Notes: generated by a model from the sequence alone, not told the origin. Counted from the first letter of the stretch, positions 36,511 to 45,869 are shown. The stretch: DNA of 64,000 bases from DATHWB01 sp040880725 (GCA_040880725.1 JBBDHV010000020.1:74671-138670), one strand, 5' to 3'. Made by a program: numbers and translations.

Positions 36511-37638
36511 TCACTCGGAGAGACCGAGTTCTTCGGAACGCTGGACCCAGCGGGCGATGTCGCGGGGCGTGATGATGCCGACCACCCGTGCCCCGTCGAC
36601 GACGAGGACGCGCTGGTCGTCGGTTTCGGCGATTCGTTCGAGGACTTCGGACATCGGCGTCGCAACGTCGACGGTGCACGCGTCTTCGAGTCGTGTCATC
36701 GCCGCCCACGCTTGGCGAATGTGCCATTGGTCTCGTGGGATCTGCCGGGTCGCCCGCAGCGTGAGAATGCCGAGCGTTTCGCCTTCGGTGTCGTTGACGG
36801 GAAACGCGGTGTGGTCGTAGCGCAGGAAGTAGTCGTCGACCGCTTCCTGCAGGGTCGTCGAGTCGACCAGGGTGACGAGTCGCGGCGACATCACGTTCGA
36901 GGCGACGAGGCCTTCGAACATGCGGCGTACGACGGCGTGCTGGCCGGACGCGGTCGCTGCCTGGTGGAGGAACCAGCCGATGGCGGCGTACCAGAGTCCG
37001 CCGAGGTTGCCGGTGAAGACGAACAGGAGCCCGATGCCGATCAGCGCGATTGCGAACGCACGACCAGCCGCAGTCGCGACTGCTGTTGCTCGATTTTGGC
37101 TGTCGGTGGCACGCCACACGATGGCTCGAAGGACTCGTCCGCCGTCGAGCGGAAAGCCAGGGAGGAGGTTGAACACGCCGAGCCCCAGGTTCAGCCAGCC
37201 CAGGTACCCGATTCCGTAGAGAATGGTGTCGGGGAAGAGGCTTCCAGTGAGATTCACCAGCATCCAGCACAGCCCGGCGATGGCGATACTGGCAAGCGGT
37301 CCGACGATGGCGACGGCGAACTCGTCCTGTGCTGACTCCGCCTCGCCTTTCGTCTGGGTGACGCCGCCGAAGATGAACAGGGTGATGCCTTCGACCGGCA
37401 TGCCGAGTCGCCGAGCCATCACCGAGTGGCTGAGTTCGTGAAGCAGCACCGAGAGGAAGAACAGCAACGCGGTTCCGATGCCCAGCACGATCGAGGTGAC
37501 CCGGGACATGTCGGCGAATACCGACTCGTACTGGAAGGAGAAGGACCAGGCGATCAGGAAGGCGATGATGAACCACGAGGCATCGATTGTCACCTCGACG
37601 CCGAACCATCGCCCCAATGTGATGCGTCCCTGTGCCAT
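36511..37638 (-). CDS. Site-2 (M50) membrane protease with CBS domains
   Basis: It has 375 residues from ATG 37638, behind GAGG eight bases away; GTG 37647 is the alternative. Zinc ligands lie in LLHELSHSVMARR (about 67-71) and in FNLLPGFPLDGGRV (Asp165) within multiple membrane segments. The cytoplasmic tail (from about 250) carries a CBS pair (VASNVMSPRLVTLVDSTTL, VLVVDGARVVGIITPRDI) that normally senses adenine nucleotides. Rip-type proteases cleave anti-sigma factors or other membrane proteins. Convergent with the GerW-like gene. Confidence 0.9.
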   Translation of the reverse strand: MAQGRITLGRWFGVEVTIDASWFIIAFLIAWSFSFQYESVFADMSRVTSIVLGIGTALLFFLSVLLHELSHSVMARRLGMPVEGITLFIFGGVTQTKGEAESAQDEFAVAIVGPLASIAIAGLCWMLVNLTGSLFPDTILYGIGYLGWLNLGLGVFNLLPGFPLDGGRVLRAIVWRATDSQNRATAVATAAGRAFAIALIGIGLLFVFTGNLGGLWYAAIGWFLHQAATASGQHAVVRRMFEGLVASNVMSPRLVTLVDSTTLQEAVDDYFLRYDHTAFPVNDTEGETLGILTLRATRQIPRDQWHIRQAWAAMTRLEDACTVDVATPMSEVLERIAETDDQRVLVVDGARVVGIITPRDIARWVQRSEELGLSE

Positions 37639-37818
37639 CTCCGTCACCTCGTGAAATTCTCGGTCGCTTCGTTGCGAGCCCGTTGGCGTCTGATTGTTGC
37701 ATCTGAGGGCCGTTCGGCCCTTCCCTGGAGCGGACAGGTTCGCGAGCGTCGGGAGAGAAGCACAGGTTCGGTTCCCGTCGGCTGACGCAGTCCGGGGTCT
37801 CAGCGCGTTCTCGACGCT

Positions 37819-37842
37819 GTATCCCGCGCATACGCGGGATAC
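37819..37842. repeat. Perfect 10-bp inverted repeat (hairpin or operator)
   Basis: Arms GTATCCCGCG / CGCGGGATAC with a CATA spacer lie in the 223-bp gap between the M50 protease and the small membrane-protein gene. No T tract follows. It could be an operator or a structured RNA end. Confidence 0.5.
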
Positions 37843-37870
37843 AACCCTGGGTACGCGCCCACACGCTGCT

Positions 37871-38119
37871 TCAGGACCAGGTGCCCGTTCGGGGCACCTG
37901 GTCGAATATCGCAGGGGCGTCGAGGGCTCCGGGATGCGCTCCGCCCGCTCCGGTCAACGTGACCAGCACCGCCAGGCTCAACAGCATCATCGCCGCGTAG
38001 GCCATGGCGGGGAGGCCCGCGCGGTGCTCCAACACACCGTGCGGATCGAGATGCGCGCGAGTGTTGTAGCTGTGAGCAGCTGTCAGGGAGACGGCGATCC
38101 AGCCGAGCAGGTGGATCAT
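37871..38119 (-). CDS. Small membrane protein, function unknown
   Basis: It has 82 residues from ATG 38119, chosen because GGAGAA lies just upstream; an ATG six codons earlier (38137) is possible. Two hydrophobic segments are visible (IHLLGWIAVSLTAAHSY and AMMLLSLAVLVTLTGAGG), separated by a His-rich loop (SYNTRAHLDPHGVLEH). The C-terminus is encoded by the hairpin at 37877. No family is recognised. Confidence 0.5.
   Translation of the reverse strand: MIHLLGWIAVSLTAAHSYNTRAHLDPHGVLEHRAGLPAMAYAAMMLLSLAVLVTLTGAGGAHPGALDAPAIFDQVPRTGTWS
37877..37901. terminator. Terminator hairpin at the end of the small membrane-protein gene
   Basis: Perfect 10-bp stem CCAGGTGCCC / GGGCACCTGG with a 5-nt loop, overlapping the last codons of the minus-strand gene that stops at 37871. 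Confidence 0.5.
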
Positions 38120-38232
38120 CGGTTCTCCATCGAGCATGGGCGGGTCATACTCCGGGTATACCCGCAGACATCTGATCGAAACGTGCCGAGCGAGGTTTCG
38201 CCCGTCGTCGGTCCGGGTAATCGGATCGGATC

Positions 38233-38826
38233 ATGAAACCCAGCTATATCTTCGTCGACACCGACCGCGCCAGGGCCGGCTCACCGTTCATGCGGGCGGC
38301 GCGAGCGATAGAGCAGTGGGCGCCGGTCGATCCGATCGCGGCCGCATTGGGCAGGCTGAGCGATGCCGTGGCCATTCCCGCGCTGCGGGGGGACTGGCTG
38401 GGCCACGCGCTCCATCCGATGCTCACGGATGCTGCCATCGGTCTGTGGTCGGCATCCACGATCCTGGACGTCGCCGGCGGCGAGACCAGCCGCCCGGCGG
38501 CTCGGCGCCTGGTGGGACTGGGACTCGTGGCCGCCGTTCCGACTGCGGTGACCGGTCTCGCCGAGTGGAAGTCCCTGCCCAACCGGGCGTCCCGACGGGT
38601 GGCCACCGTCCATGCCGTTGGAAACTCGGTGGTGCTGGTGCTCTATCTTCGCTCCTGGCTGTTGCGGCGAGGGGGTCGGCAGGCGGCGGGGGTGCGCTGG
38701 GCGCTGGCCGGCGGGGTGTTGGCGGCTGGCACCGGGTACCTGGGCGGCCACCTGTCGTTCGGGTTGGGGGTGGGAAGTGGTGAACGAGGTGGCACTGACC
38801 CCGAACTCCCAGAGCCTCGTACTTGA
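38233..38826 (+). CDS. DUF2231 membrane protein
   Basis: It has 197 residues. The signature GHALHPMLTDAAIGLW (about 57-72) and four hydrophobic segments match the DUF2231 family of predicted membrane proteins. A conserved His near ATVHAVGNSVVL may bind a cofactor, as in heme-like membrane families, but this is speculative. It stands alone between a divergent small membrane-protein gene and the flavin oxidoreductase gene. Confidence 0.8.
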   Translation: MKPSYIFVDTDRARAGSPFMRAARAIEQWAPVDPIAAALGRLSDAVAIPALRGDWLGHALHPMLTDAAIGLWSASTILDVAGGETSRPAARRLVGLGLVAAVPTAVTGLAEWKSLPNRASRRVATVHAVGNSVVLVLYLRSWLLRRGGRQAAGVRWALAGGVLAAGTGYLGGHLSFGLGVGSGERGGTDPELPEPRT

Positions 38827-38937
38827 CCTGGGGGTGGCCCCCATCGGGTACGGGACCCACGTTCGGGCAAACCCGCCTCCGACCCCCGGGAAGGCCGGGG
38901 CCGGTTTGAGGACGGACTGGTTGGGTAGGAACGAAAG

Positions 38938-39900
38938 ATGGCGGTCATCGGTTTTCACGCGTCGCACGAACAGATCGCACCGCGAGAACTCCTGGCGTCG
39001 GTCCAGCACGCAGAGAGGGCCGGTTTCGGTGCGGCGATGTGCTCGGATCATCTCGCTCCCTGGAGTTCCCGCCAGGGGCATTCGGGACACGCCTGGTCGT
39101 GGCTGGGCGCCGCCCTGGCGACGACGTCGTTGTCGTTCGGCGTCGTGACCGCTCCCGGACAGCGTTATCACCCGGCAATCATCGCCCAGGCGATCGCCAC
39201 CCTCGGGGAGCTCTTCCCGGGCCGCTTCTGGGCGGCGCTGGGTTCGGGCGAGGCTCTCAACGAGCACGTCACCGGAGAGGTCTGGCCTCCGAAAGCGGTC
39301 CGAGATGCCCGCTGGCTCGAGTGCGCCGGCATCATTCGTTCTCTGCTCGAAGGAGAAGAGGTCAGCCACGACGGCCTGGTCACCGTCGATCGGGCCAAGG
39401 TCTGGGTGACGCCCCCAATTCAGCCTGCGCTGGTCGGGGCGGCGGTGAGCGCGGCCACGGCACGCCTGGTCGGCGGATGGGCAGACGGACTGATCACGGT
39501 GAACCAGCCACCCGAGAAGCTGCGGGAGGTCATCGACGCGTTCCGGGAAGGAGGCGGCGACGACAAGCCCGCCTATATGCAGGTGCATCTCTCCTGGGCC
39601 GAAGACGAAGACACGGCGCGCCGGATCGCCCACCAACAGTGGGCAACCAATGTCTTCGACTCTTCCCTGGCCTGGAACCTGGAGACGCCAGGGCAGTTCG
39701 AGGCCGCCGCCACGTTCGTCCGCCCGGAGGATGTTCTCGGGTCGGTCCTCGTTTCGTCGGACCTGGAGCGTCACATCGAGTGGATCGGCGAACTCGGCGA
39801 ACTCGGTTTCGACGGCATCTACCTGCACCACGTCGGACAGGAGCAGGGCCCCTTCATCGACGCGTTCGGCGCAGAAGTACTTCCGGAGCTGGCCGGATGA
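38938..39900 (+). CDS. TIGR03885-type LLM-class flavin oxidoreductase
   Basis: It has 320 residues of the bacterial luciferase-like TIM-barrel fold. IGFHASHEQIAPRELL opens the protein; MCSDHLAPW, FPGRFWAALGSGEALNEHV and FVRPEDVLGSVLVSSDL follow. The sequence fits TIGR03885, described as probably FMN- rather than F420-dependent. Its ATGA stop overlaps the GH13 gene start (39897-39900). This gene pair is a recurrent arrangement in my recollection. The substrate is unknown; a link to trehalose metabolism is only suggested by the operon. Confidence 0.88.
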   Translation: MAVIGFHASHEQIAPRELLASVQHAERAGFGAAMCSDHLAPWSSRQGHSGHAWSWLGAALATTSLSFGVVTAPGQRYHPAIIAQAIATLGELFPGRFWAALGSGEALNEHVTGEVWPPKAVRDARWLECAGIIRSLLEGEEVSHDGLVTVDRAKVWVTPPIQPALVGAAVSAATARLVGGWADGLITVNQPPEKLREVIDAFREGGGDDKPAYMQVHLSWAEDEDTARRIAHQQWATNVFDSSLAWNLETPGQFEAAATFVRPEDVLGSVLVSSDLERHIEWIGELGELGFDGIYLHHVGQEQGPFIDAFGAEVLPELAG

Positions 39901-41537
39901 GAGAAGCACGAACGAGTGATCTGTGGTGGAAGAACGCCATCGTCTACTGCCTCGACGTCGAGACGTTCTTCGATTCTGACGGCGACGGCCACGGCGACCT
40001 GGTCGGGCTCACCGAACGCCTCGACTATCTGGCCGGCATCGGCGTCACGTGCGTCTGGTTGATGCCGTTCTTCCCTTCGCCCAACCTCGACGACGGCTAC
40101 GACGTCGCGGACTACTACGGGGTCGAACCGCGTCTCGGCCATCTCGGCGACTTCGTGGCCTTCGTGCGTACTGCGAAGGACCGGGGACTCAGGGTGATCA
40201 TCGATCTGGTGATCAACCACACCTCCGATCAGCATCCCTGGTTTCAGGAGGCCCGCGCCAATCCGGAATCCCCGTACCGGAACTTCTACGTGTGGCGGGA
40301 CGAGCCAGCCGACGATCCCGTCGACGCACCTGTCTTCCCCGATGCCGAGGACAGCATCTGGAGTTGGGATGAGAAGGCAGGACAGTTCTACCTGCACCAC
40401 TTCTACGCCCACCAGCCCGACCTCAACATCGCAGACCCCAACGTGCGTCACGAGCTGGCCAAGATCGCAGGGTTCTGGCTGGAACTCGGCGTCGACGGGT
40501 TCCGAGTCGACGCCGTTCCGTTCTTGCTCGAAACCGGCGGCATACCGGGGGCGGAGGAACTCGATCCCCACGACATGCTGCGGGATCTGCGCCTCTTCGT
40601 CGGCAGACGGCGAGCCAGCGCGGCGATGCTCGGAGAGGTGAACCTTCCGCTGGAGCCGTTGCGGGACTACTTCGGGGACGAGAGCGGCGATGAGCTCCAC
40701 ATGCTGTTCAACTTCCCGGCGATGCAGGCGATGTACCTGGCAATGGCCCGCAAGAGCGCCACGCCGCTCATCGACACGCTGGCAGACCTTCCCGACATCC
40801 CCGAGGACTCCCAATGGGCGAACTTCGCCCGCAACCACGACGAACTGACTCTCGACCAGCTGACGGAGTCAGAGCGCGAGGAGGTCTTCGAGGCGTTCGG
40901 ACCCGACGAGAACATGCAGCTCTTCGGCCGCGGTCTGCGCCGTCGATTGGCACCGATGTTGGACGGTGACCCTGCCCGCCTCCGACTCGTTTCGAGCCTG
41001 ATTTTCTCGCTGCCGGGCACGCCCGTCCTGTTCTACGGCGACGAGATCGGAATGGGCGAGAATCTCGACATCGAAGGCCGACTCAGCGTGCGGACGCCGA
41101 TGCAGTGGAAGGACGCGCCGAACGGCGGCTTCTCGACTGCCCGGCCGGAAGCATTGCGGCGTCCGGTGGTGGAGGGTGATTACGGCCCGAGCCAAGTGAA
41201 TGTGGCGGCCCAACGCGCCGACCCCGAGTCGCTGCTCAACTGGAACGAGCGGTTGATCCGCATCCGCCGCGAGACCCCCGAGTTCGGGTGGGGGGCCTTC
41301 CATCTGGTCGACAGCGGGGACGAGGCGGTGATGGCCCACCGTTGCGTTTGGTCCCCCAACTCGGTGCTCGCGGTGCACAACTTCAGCGACCGCAGGCGGA
41401 AGGTGTCGATCGGTCTGGACGAGCCGTACGAGACGATCGAAGACCTCCTCGGCCCCGACGATCCGCCGGAGGGGGATCCGCTGGAATTCGATCTCGAAGC
41501 GTACGGATTTCGCTGGTTTCGAATTCGTCACGAGTAG
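39897..41537 (+). CDS. GH13 trehalose synthase-like alpha-amylase family enzyme
   Basis: It has 546 residues. Catalytic regions are complete: DLVINHTS (103-110), GFRVDAVPF with nucleophile Asp205, LGEVNLP with acid/base Glu247, and ARNHDELT with Asp315. The DVETFFDSDGDGHGDLVGL opening and NHDE region are typical of trehalose synthase-type GH13 subfamilies. The likely reaction is maltose-trehalose interconversion or a related transglycosylation. The ATG overlaps the preceding stop by 4 bp. No fused maltokinase is present. Confidence 0.88.
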   Translation: MREARTSDLWWKNAIVYCLDVETFFDSDGDGHGDLVGLTERLDYLAGIGVTCVWLMPFFPSPNLDDGYDVADYYGVEPRLGHLGDFVAFVRTAKDRGLRVIIDLVINHTSDQHPWFQEARANPESPYRNFYVWRDEPADDPVDAPVFPDAEDSIWSWDEKAGQFYLHHFYAHQPDLNIADPNVRHELAKIAGFWLELGVDGFRVDAVPFLLETGGIPGAEELDPHDMLRDLRLFVGRRRASAAMLGEVNLPLEPLRDYFGDESGDELHMLFNFPAMQAMYLAMARKSATPLIDTLADLPDIPEDSQWANFARNHDELTLDQLTESEREEVFEAFGPDENMQLFGRGLRRRLAPMLDGDPARLRLVSSLIFSLPGTPVLFYGDEIGMGENLDIEGRLSVRTPMQWKDAPNGGFSTARPEALRRPVVEGDYGPSQVNVAAQRADPESLLNWNERLIRIRRETPEFGWGAFHLVDSGDEAVMAHRCVWSPNSVLAVHNFSDRRRKVSIGLDEPYETIEDLLGPDDPPEGDPLEFDLEAYGFRWFRIRHE

Positions 41538-41611
41538 CGGGAACCCTGCGACGAGGTATGCCGTCGAAGGGGAAGGGGTATCCATCCGAAAGCGCCCTCA
41601 GGAGGCACCAA

Positions 41612-41809
41612 GTGACAGTCCACGACATCTTCCCTCCCTTGAACGTGAGCTTCGAGGAAGATCGCCAACACGAGCTGGAATTCGCCCAACGGGCGGTCAC
41701 CTACCTGGAGACCCAAGGTCTGGATCGTCCGGCTGTGATCGCCTGTCTGGTCGACGAGTTCGATCTGGACACCGCCACCGCCCGGGAACTCGCCAACCTC
41801 GCAGCCTGA
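41612..41809 (+). CDS. Small acidic protein, unknown
   Basis: It has 65 residues from GTG 41612, with a strong CAGGAGG ribosome site about 7 nt upstream. The sequence (HDIFPPLNVSFEEDRQHELE, RPAVIACLVDEFDLD) is acidic and helical. It follows the GH13 gene by 74 bp, with its own ribosome site, and could be a third cistron. No family recognised. Confidence 0.6.
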   Translation: MTVHDIFPPLNVSFEEDRQHELEFAQRAVTYLETQGLDRPAVIACLVDEFDLDTATARELANLAA

Positions 41810-41870
41810 TCAGCCATCAAATCGTCCGAGGCTGCCAACCGGCATGTGCTGCACGGATCACGTCACTCTC

Positions 41871-41907
41871 TGACGCGTCGGTTCGCGTAAAAATGCGCTC
41901 GGGAGCG
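41871..41907 (+). promoter_or_regulatory. Conserved upstream motif, copy 1 (before the subtilase)
   Basis: The pattern TGACGCG-N2-GGTTCGC followed by TAA and GCG blocks recurs at 43818-43853, upstream of the CNNM transporter. It lies 55-90 bp before ATG 41962. A TAGATT box near 41929 could be the -10 element. A shared promoter or operator is inferred. Confidence 0.4.
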
Positions 41908-41961
41908 GCGCGCGGCTGGTCGAAGGCGTAGATTGCTCCACAGTCGAGTGTGGAGGGGTCG

Positions 41962-43764
41962 ATGTTCCGTAAGACGGTGCATGCCGTCCTCGTGTCGGTG
42001 GCGATGATCGCCGGTCTGCTCACTGCGAGCGCTGCCGCTCCGGCAGCTCACCAGTCCTACATCGTCGTGCTCGACCGCGGCACTCCGAACGTGCCGTCCG
42101 TCGCCGCCGAACTGGCCGCCGCACACGGCGGGCAGGTCGGATACGTCTACGAGCACGCCATCCAGGGCTTTTCGATGACGATGTCCTCGGGCGCCGCAGC
42201 TTCAGTGGCCCGAAACCCCCGGGTGGCGTACGTCGTCGAGGACATGCCTCGCTCCATCACCGTCCAGACTGCTCCGACTGGGATCGAGCGGATCTTCGCC
42301 GACGACAACTCGGGCATCGACATCGACGCCACCGACGATTTCCGGGTCGACGTCGACGTGGCGGTCATCGACACGGGCATCGACTGGGCACATCCCGATC
42401 TGAACGTGGTCGACGGCATCAACTGCGCCAACGGCAGTCCGTTCACTGCAAAATGCAGCGGGAACGGTGACGACGACCACTATCACGGGACTCATGTCGC
42501 CGGCACGATCGGTGCGCTCGACAATGGAATCGGTGTGGTCGGCGTCGCCCCGGGCGCTCGCCTGCACGCCGTCAAGGTGTTGAAGTCGAACGGGTCGGGA
42601 TACACGTCTTGGATCGTCGCGGGCATCGACTGGGTGACAGCCCGAGCAAACGTCATCGAAGTGGCGAACATGAGCCTCGGGGGGAGCGGTTTCAACCAGG
42701 CGGAGTACGACGCCATCCAGGGCGCGGTCGAGGCGGGTGTCGCGTTCGCTGTCGCTGCAGGGAACTCCGACGCCGATGCCAACAATTTCAGCCCCGCCGC
42801 GTTCGACAACGTGCTCACCGTCTCGGCACTCGCCGACTTCGACGGCGCACCGGGCGGGACCGGGTCGCCCACATGTCGGAACGACCAGGACGACACGCTC
42901 GCCGACTTCTCGAACTGGGGCAATGCAGTGCAGATCGCCGCGCCCGGAGTCTGCATCCTTTCCACATATCCGATCGAGCAGGGCGAGTACGGGACGATCT
43001 CGGGAACGTCGATGGCGTCACCGCATGCCGCAGGCGCGCTCGCGCTGCTTGCCAGCACCGACAACCCGGCGAACGCTTCCGACGTGTTCGGCCTCTATGA
43101 CCAGGTGATCGGTGCCGGCAACCTCCAATGGACCGACGATTCGGGCGACGGCATCAAAGAGCCGCTGCTCGACGTCTCCAGTGACGCAGTCTTCTCCCCG
43201 TCCTTGGTTCCCGGGAGCGGCGGTGGGGGAGGCGAGGACGCACCGCCCTCTGTATTGATCACAAGCCCTGACGACGGGGCATCGTTCGGTTCCGGCGTTT
43301 CGATCTCGTTCACAGGATCGGCCATCGACGACGTGGACGGCGACCTCACAGCGAATCTGGTGTGGACATCGAGCGCAGTCGAGATCGGTACCGGAGGGTC
43401 GTTCAGCGCAACGCTGTCCGATGGCGAACATGTCATCACCGCGGCGACGACGGATTCAGCTTCCCAGAACGGATCGGACACCGTGACCATCACTGTCGGC
43501 GACGAGCCCGAGCCGCCAGGCGACGGCATCGCGCTGTCTGTGTCGGCGTACAAGGTGCGCGGCTTGCAGAAGGCTGACCTGACGTGGACGGGAGCGACGT
43601 CGACCAGCGTGGACGTGCGTCGCAACGGGGCGGTGGTTGCCACTGTCGCCAACTCGGGTGCGTACACCGACAACATCGATCAGCGGGGTGGCGGCTCCTA
43701 CACCTACCAGATCTGTGAAGCCGGCAGTTCGGTGTGCTCCAACGAGGTGACGGCGAGCTACTGA
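41962..43764 (+). CDS. Secreted subtilisin-like serine protease (S8)
   Basis: It has 600 residues from ATG 41962, behind GGAGGGG. A signal peptide (about 1-29) is followed by an I9 propeptide (about 32-100: SYIVVLDRG, NPRVAYVVEDM). The catalytic domain has Asp137 (AVIDTGIDW), His175 (HGTHVAGT) and Ser350 (GTSMASPHAAG). From about 415 come two Ig-like segments (PPSVLITSPDDGASF, VDVRRNGAVVATVANSG), perhaps substrate or surface binding. The usual oxyanion Asn is in VAAGNSDAD. It is secreted; no SLH or membrane anchor is seen. It is flanked by two copies of a conserved upstream motif. Confidence 0.92.
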   Translation: MFRKTVHAVLVSVAMIAGLLTASAAAPAAHQSYIVVLDRGTPNVPSVAAELAAAHGGQVGYVYEHAIQGFSMTMSSGAAASVARNPRVAYVVEDMPRSITVQTAPTGIERIFADDNSGIDIDATDDFRVDVDVAVIDTGIDWAHPDLNVVDGINCANGSPFTAKCSGNGDDDHYHGTHVAGTIGALDNGIGVVGVAPGARLHAVKVLKSNGSGYTSWIVAGIDWVTARANVIEVANMSLGGSGFNQAEYDAIQGAVEAGVAFAVAAGNSDADANNFSPAAFDNVLTVSALADFDGAPGGTGSPTCRNDQDDTLADFSNWGNAVQIAAPGVCILSTYPIEQGEYGTISGTSMASPHAAGALALLASTDNPANASDVFGLYDQVIGAGNLQWTDDSGDGIKEPLLDVSSDAVFSPSLVPGSGGGGGEDAPPSVLITSPDDGASFGSGVSISFTGSAIDDVDGDLTANLVWTSSAVEIGTGGSFSATLSDGEHVITAATTDSASQNGSDTVTITVGDEPEPPGDGIALSVSAYKVRGLQKADLTWTGATSTSVDVRRNGAVVATVANSGAYTDNIDQRGGGSYTYQICEAGSSVCSNEVTASY

Positions 43765-43817
43765 CACCAGCCGCAGGGCCAACCGAGGAATTTCTGCCAC
43801 GCGAATCGCGCTGTTTT

Positions 43818-43853
43818 TGACGCGCTGGTTCGCTAAGAACGCGTCGAGGGGCG
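43818..43853 (+). promoter_or_regulatory. Conserved upstream motif, copy 2 (before the CNNM transporter)
   Basis: Same pattern as 41871-41907 (TGACGCG-N2-GGTTCGC-TAAGAACGCG), about 88 bp before ATG 43941. The two copies bracket the subtilase gene. Confidence 0.4.
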
Positions 43854-43940
43854 AAGGGCTGTGAGCGGTCCGAGCGGGCTTCGCGCCCGATGTCGGGCAT
43901 TCGCAAGGGGCTGCGAACATGGACCGCCGAAAGGCTGGTG

Positions 43941-45206
43941 ATGGTCGAAGCGCTCCCCGAATTGTTGCTCGTCGCAGGCTTGGTACTTCTCAACGCCGTT
44001 TTGGCCGGGAGTGAGATCGCGCTGATCTCCTTGCGGGACGCCCAGGTCGCCCGGCTGGAGCGCTCGGGGAGGACGGGCCGCGTCGTCGCCCGCCTGGCGA
44101 GGGACCCGAACCGATTTCTGGCGACGATCCAGATCGGTATCACCCTGTCGGGGTTCCTGGCTTCCGCCGCGGCCGCGGTCACCCTGGCCGAGCCGCTCAC
44201 TCCCTACTTCGGGTGGTTCGGGAATGCGGCCGACACCGCCGCAATCGTGGCGGTCACCCTGATTCTGTCGTTCTTCACCTTGGTGTTCGGCGAATTGGCG
44301 CCGAAGCGGCTTGCCCTGCAGTTCGCCGAGCGGTGGGCGTTGGTCGTGGGGCGGCCGCTCACGTGGATGGCGGTCGTCACCAAGCCGGTCGTGTGGCTGT
44401 TGAGTCGTTCCACAGACGCAGTCGTGCGCCTCTTCGGCGGCGAGCCCGCATCCACTAGGGAGGAGGTGGGCGTCGAGGAGCTGCGGGAGATGGTCGTCGC
44501 CCACCGGGAATTGCGTGAGGACCATCAGGAGGTGCTGCTTGGCGCCTTCGAGGTCGCCGAGCGGACCCTTGGCGAGGTGGTGACACCCCGCACCGATGTC
44601 GTCTCGATCGAGGCGGGCACTTCGATTGGCAAGGCGATCCAGTTGCTCGCCGACAGCGGTCACACCAGGGCACCGGTCATCCGATCCGACGAGGGTCTGG
44701 ACACTGCTTTTGGGATCGTCAACCTCGTCGATTTGGTGGCTGCCGATCCCAGGGCTCCGGTGGTGTCGGTCGCGTCGGCCCCAGTGGTGCTACCCGAGTC
44801 GGCGCTCGTGCTGTCCGCGTTGCGGACCCTCCAGGAGCAGCGGCAGCAGATGATCCTCGTCGTGGACGAGTTCGGTGGCATCGAGGGAATCGTCACGGTC
44901 GAAGATCTCGTCGAGGAACTGGTGGGTGAGATCTACGACGAAACGGACCGCGATGTGCTCACTGCGTCTCATCAGTCGGACGGGACGATCACCGTGCCCG
45001 GGCGCTTTCCGATTCACGATCTCGTCGACATCGGCGTCTCGGTCCCCACGGGGGACTACCGCACGGTGGCTGGACTCATCATCGACCGTCTCGGCCGGGT
45101 GGCCCGCGCCGGCGACACCGTACAGGTCGAGGCTTGGGAGCTCACCGTCGAGGAGGTCGACGGGCGCTCCGTCACCCTCGTGCGCTTCCGTCCTGAACCG
45201 GAGTAG
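43941..45206 (+). CDS. CNNM/CorC family membrane transporter (hemolysin family)
   Basis: It has 421 residues from ATG 43941. The DUF21/CNNM membrane domain (about 1-180) contains LVLLNAVLAGSEIALISLRD and FGELAPKRLAL. Two CBS domains (about 200-325) include VVTPRTDVVSIEAG and DEFGGIEGIVTVEDLVEELVG split in two. The CorC/HlyC domain ends the protein (about 340-420). The family is linked to Mg2+/Co2+ efflux. The GTG one codon upstream is possible. Confidence 0.88.
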   Translation: MVEALPELLLVAGLVLLNAVLAGSEIALISLRDAQVARLERSGRTGRVVARLARDPNRFLATIQIGITLSGFLASAAAAVTLAEPLTPYFGWFGNAADTAAIVAVTLILSFFTLVFGELAPKRLALQFAERWALVVGRPLTWMAVVTKPVVWLLSRSTDAVVRLFGGEPASTREEVGVEELREMVVAHRELREDHQEVLLGAFEVAERTLGEVVTPRTDVVSIEAGTSIGKAIQLLADSGHTRAPVIRSDEGLDTAFGIVNLVDLVAADPRAPVVSVASAPVVLPESALVLSALRTLQEQRQQMILVVDEFGGIEGIVTVEDLVEELVGEIYDETDRDVLTASHQSDGTITVPGRFPIHDLVDIGVSVPTGDYRTVAGLIIDRLGRVARAGDTVQVEAWELTVEEVDGRSVTLVRFRPEPE

Positions 45207-45214
45207 TGGGCGGG

Positions 45215-45838
45215 TCAGGTCGAGCGGAAGGTCTCGCTGCCGACGCCGATCTGGACCTTGTCGTGGTCGACCTTGCTGATCCAATGGGCGGGGATGAGGG
45301 TCTCGTCCTTGAGCCAGCCGGGATCAACGACGACATGGCTGAGGGCGCCATTGTGGTCGGTGCGGACTTCGCGGATCGTTCCGATGTCCTCGCCGTCGGC
45401 GGTGACGACGTGTGCTCCCGGTTCGATGACTGCCGAGTCGTCGGGGATGTTCCGTTCGATCTCGTACTGGCGTTCCGCCGGATACATCGGGTAGTGCGGA
45501 AATCCGGGTGCGGGTGCCAGCGGATACGCCCAGGCGTAGGTGCGGATGTCGGCGCGTCCCGCTTCGCGGCTGGTGGTGTCGTCGAGTTCGACGTAGTGGG
45601 CCTCTTCGAACGGCGGGAGCTGGTCGGTGTCGACCGAATCACGAAGCCGGATGGATGATTCGTCGGCATGGTCGATGACGTCGACGGGTATCACCTTGTC
45701 CGAAGGAAAGAAGATCCCTTTGCGTACCACCACATGGGACACCTGCCGTCCGGACGGGTCGATCACAAGTCGGTCGACCTCGCCGAGATAGTCGCCGTCG
45801 GCGGATTCGATGGGGGTGCCTTCATGGAGGATCAACAT
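45215..45838 (-). CDS. PRC-barrel domain protein
   Basis: It has 207 residues from the ATG at 45838, behind GAAGGAG. The N-terminal half is a PRC-barrel (MLILHEGTPIESADGDYLG, VSHVVVRKGIFFPSDKVIP). A second similar unit occupies about 150-200 (HVVTADGEDIGTIREV, DETLIPAHWISKV). The middle is rich in Pro/Tyr (APAPGFPHYPMYPAERQ). The family is linked to stress response and envelope or ribosome-associated functions. It converges on the CNNM gene with 8 bp between the ends. Confidence 0.82.
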   Translation of the reverse strand: MLILHEGTPIESADGDYLGEVDRLVIDPSGRQVSHVVVRKGIFFPSDKVIPVDVIDHADESSIRLRDSVDTDQLPPFEEAHYVELDDTTSREAGRADIRTYAWAYPLAPAPGFPHYPMYPAERQYEIERNIPDDSAVIEPGAHVVTADGEDIGTIREVRTDHNGALSHVVVDPGWLKDETLIPAHWISKVDHDKVQIGVGSETFRST

Positions 45839-45869
45839 GTTCGCTCCTTCGTTCTGTGTCACCCCACCC

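Noticed and set aside
36050..37864. 604-codon frame overlapping the M50 protease
   Set aside because: Same strand, different frame; the M50 frame has all motifs and this one is Arg/His-rich noise.
39039..39896. Upstream extension of the GH13 frame
   Set aside because: It is out of frame with the flavin oxidoreductase it overlaps and is Arg-rich; ATG 39897 with a 4-bp overlap is clear.
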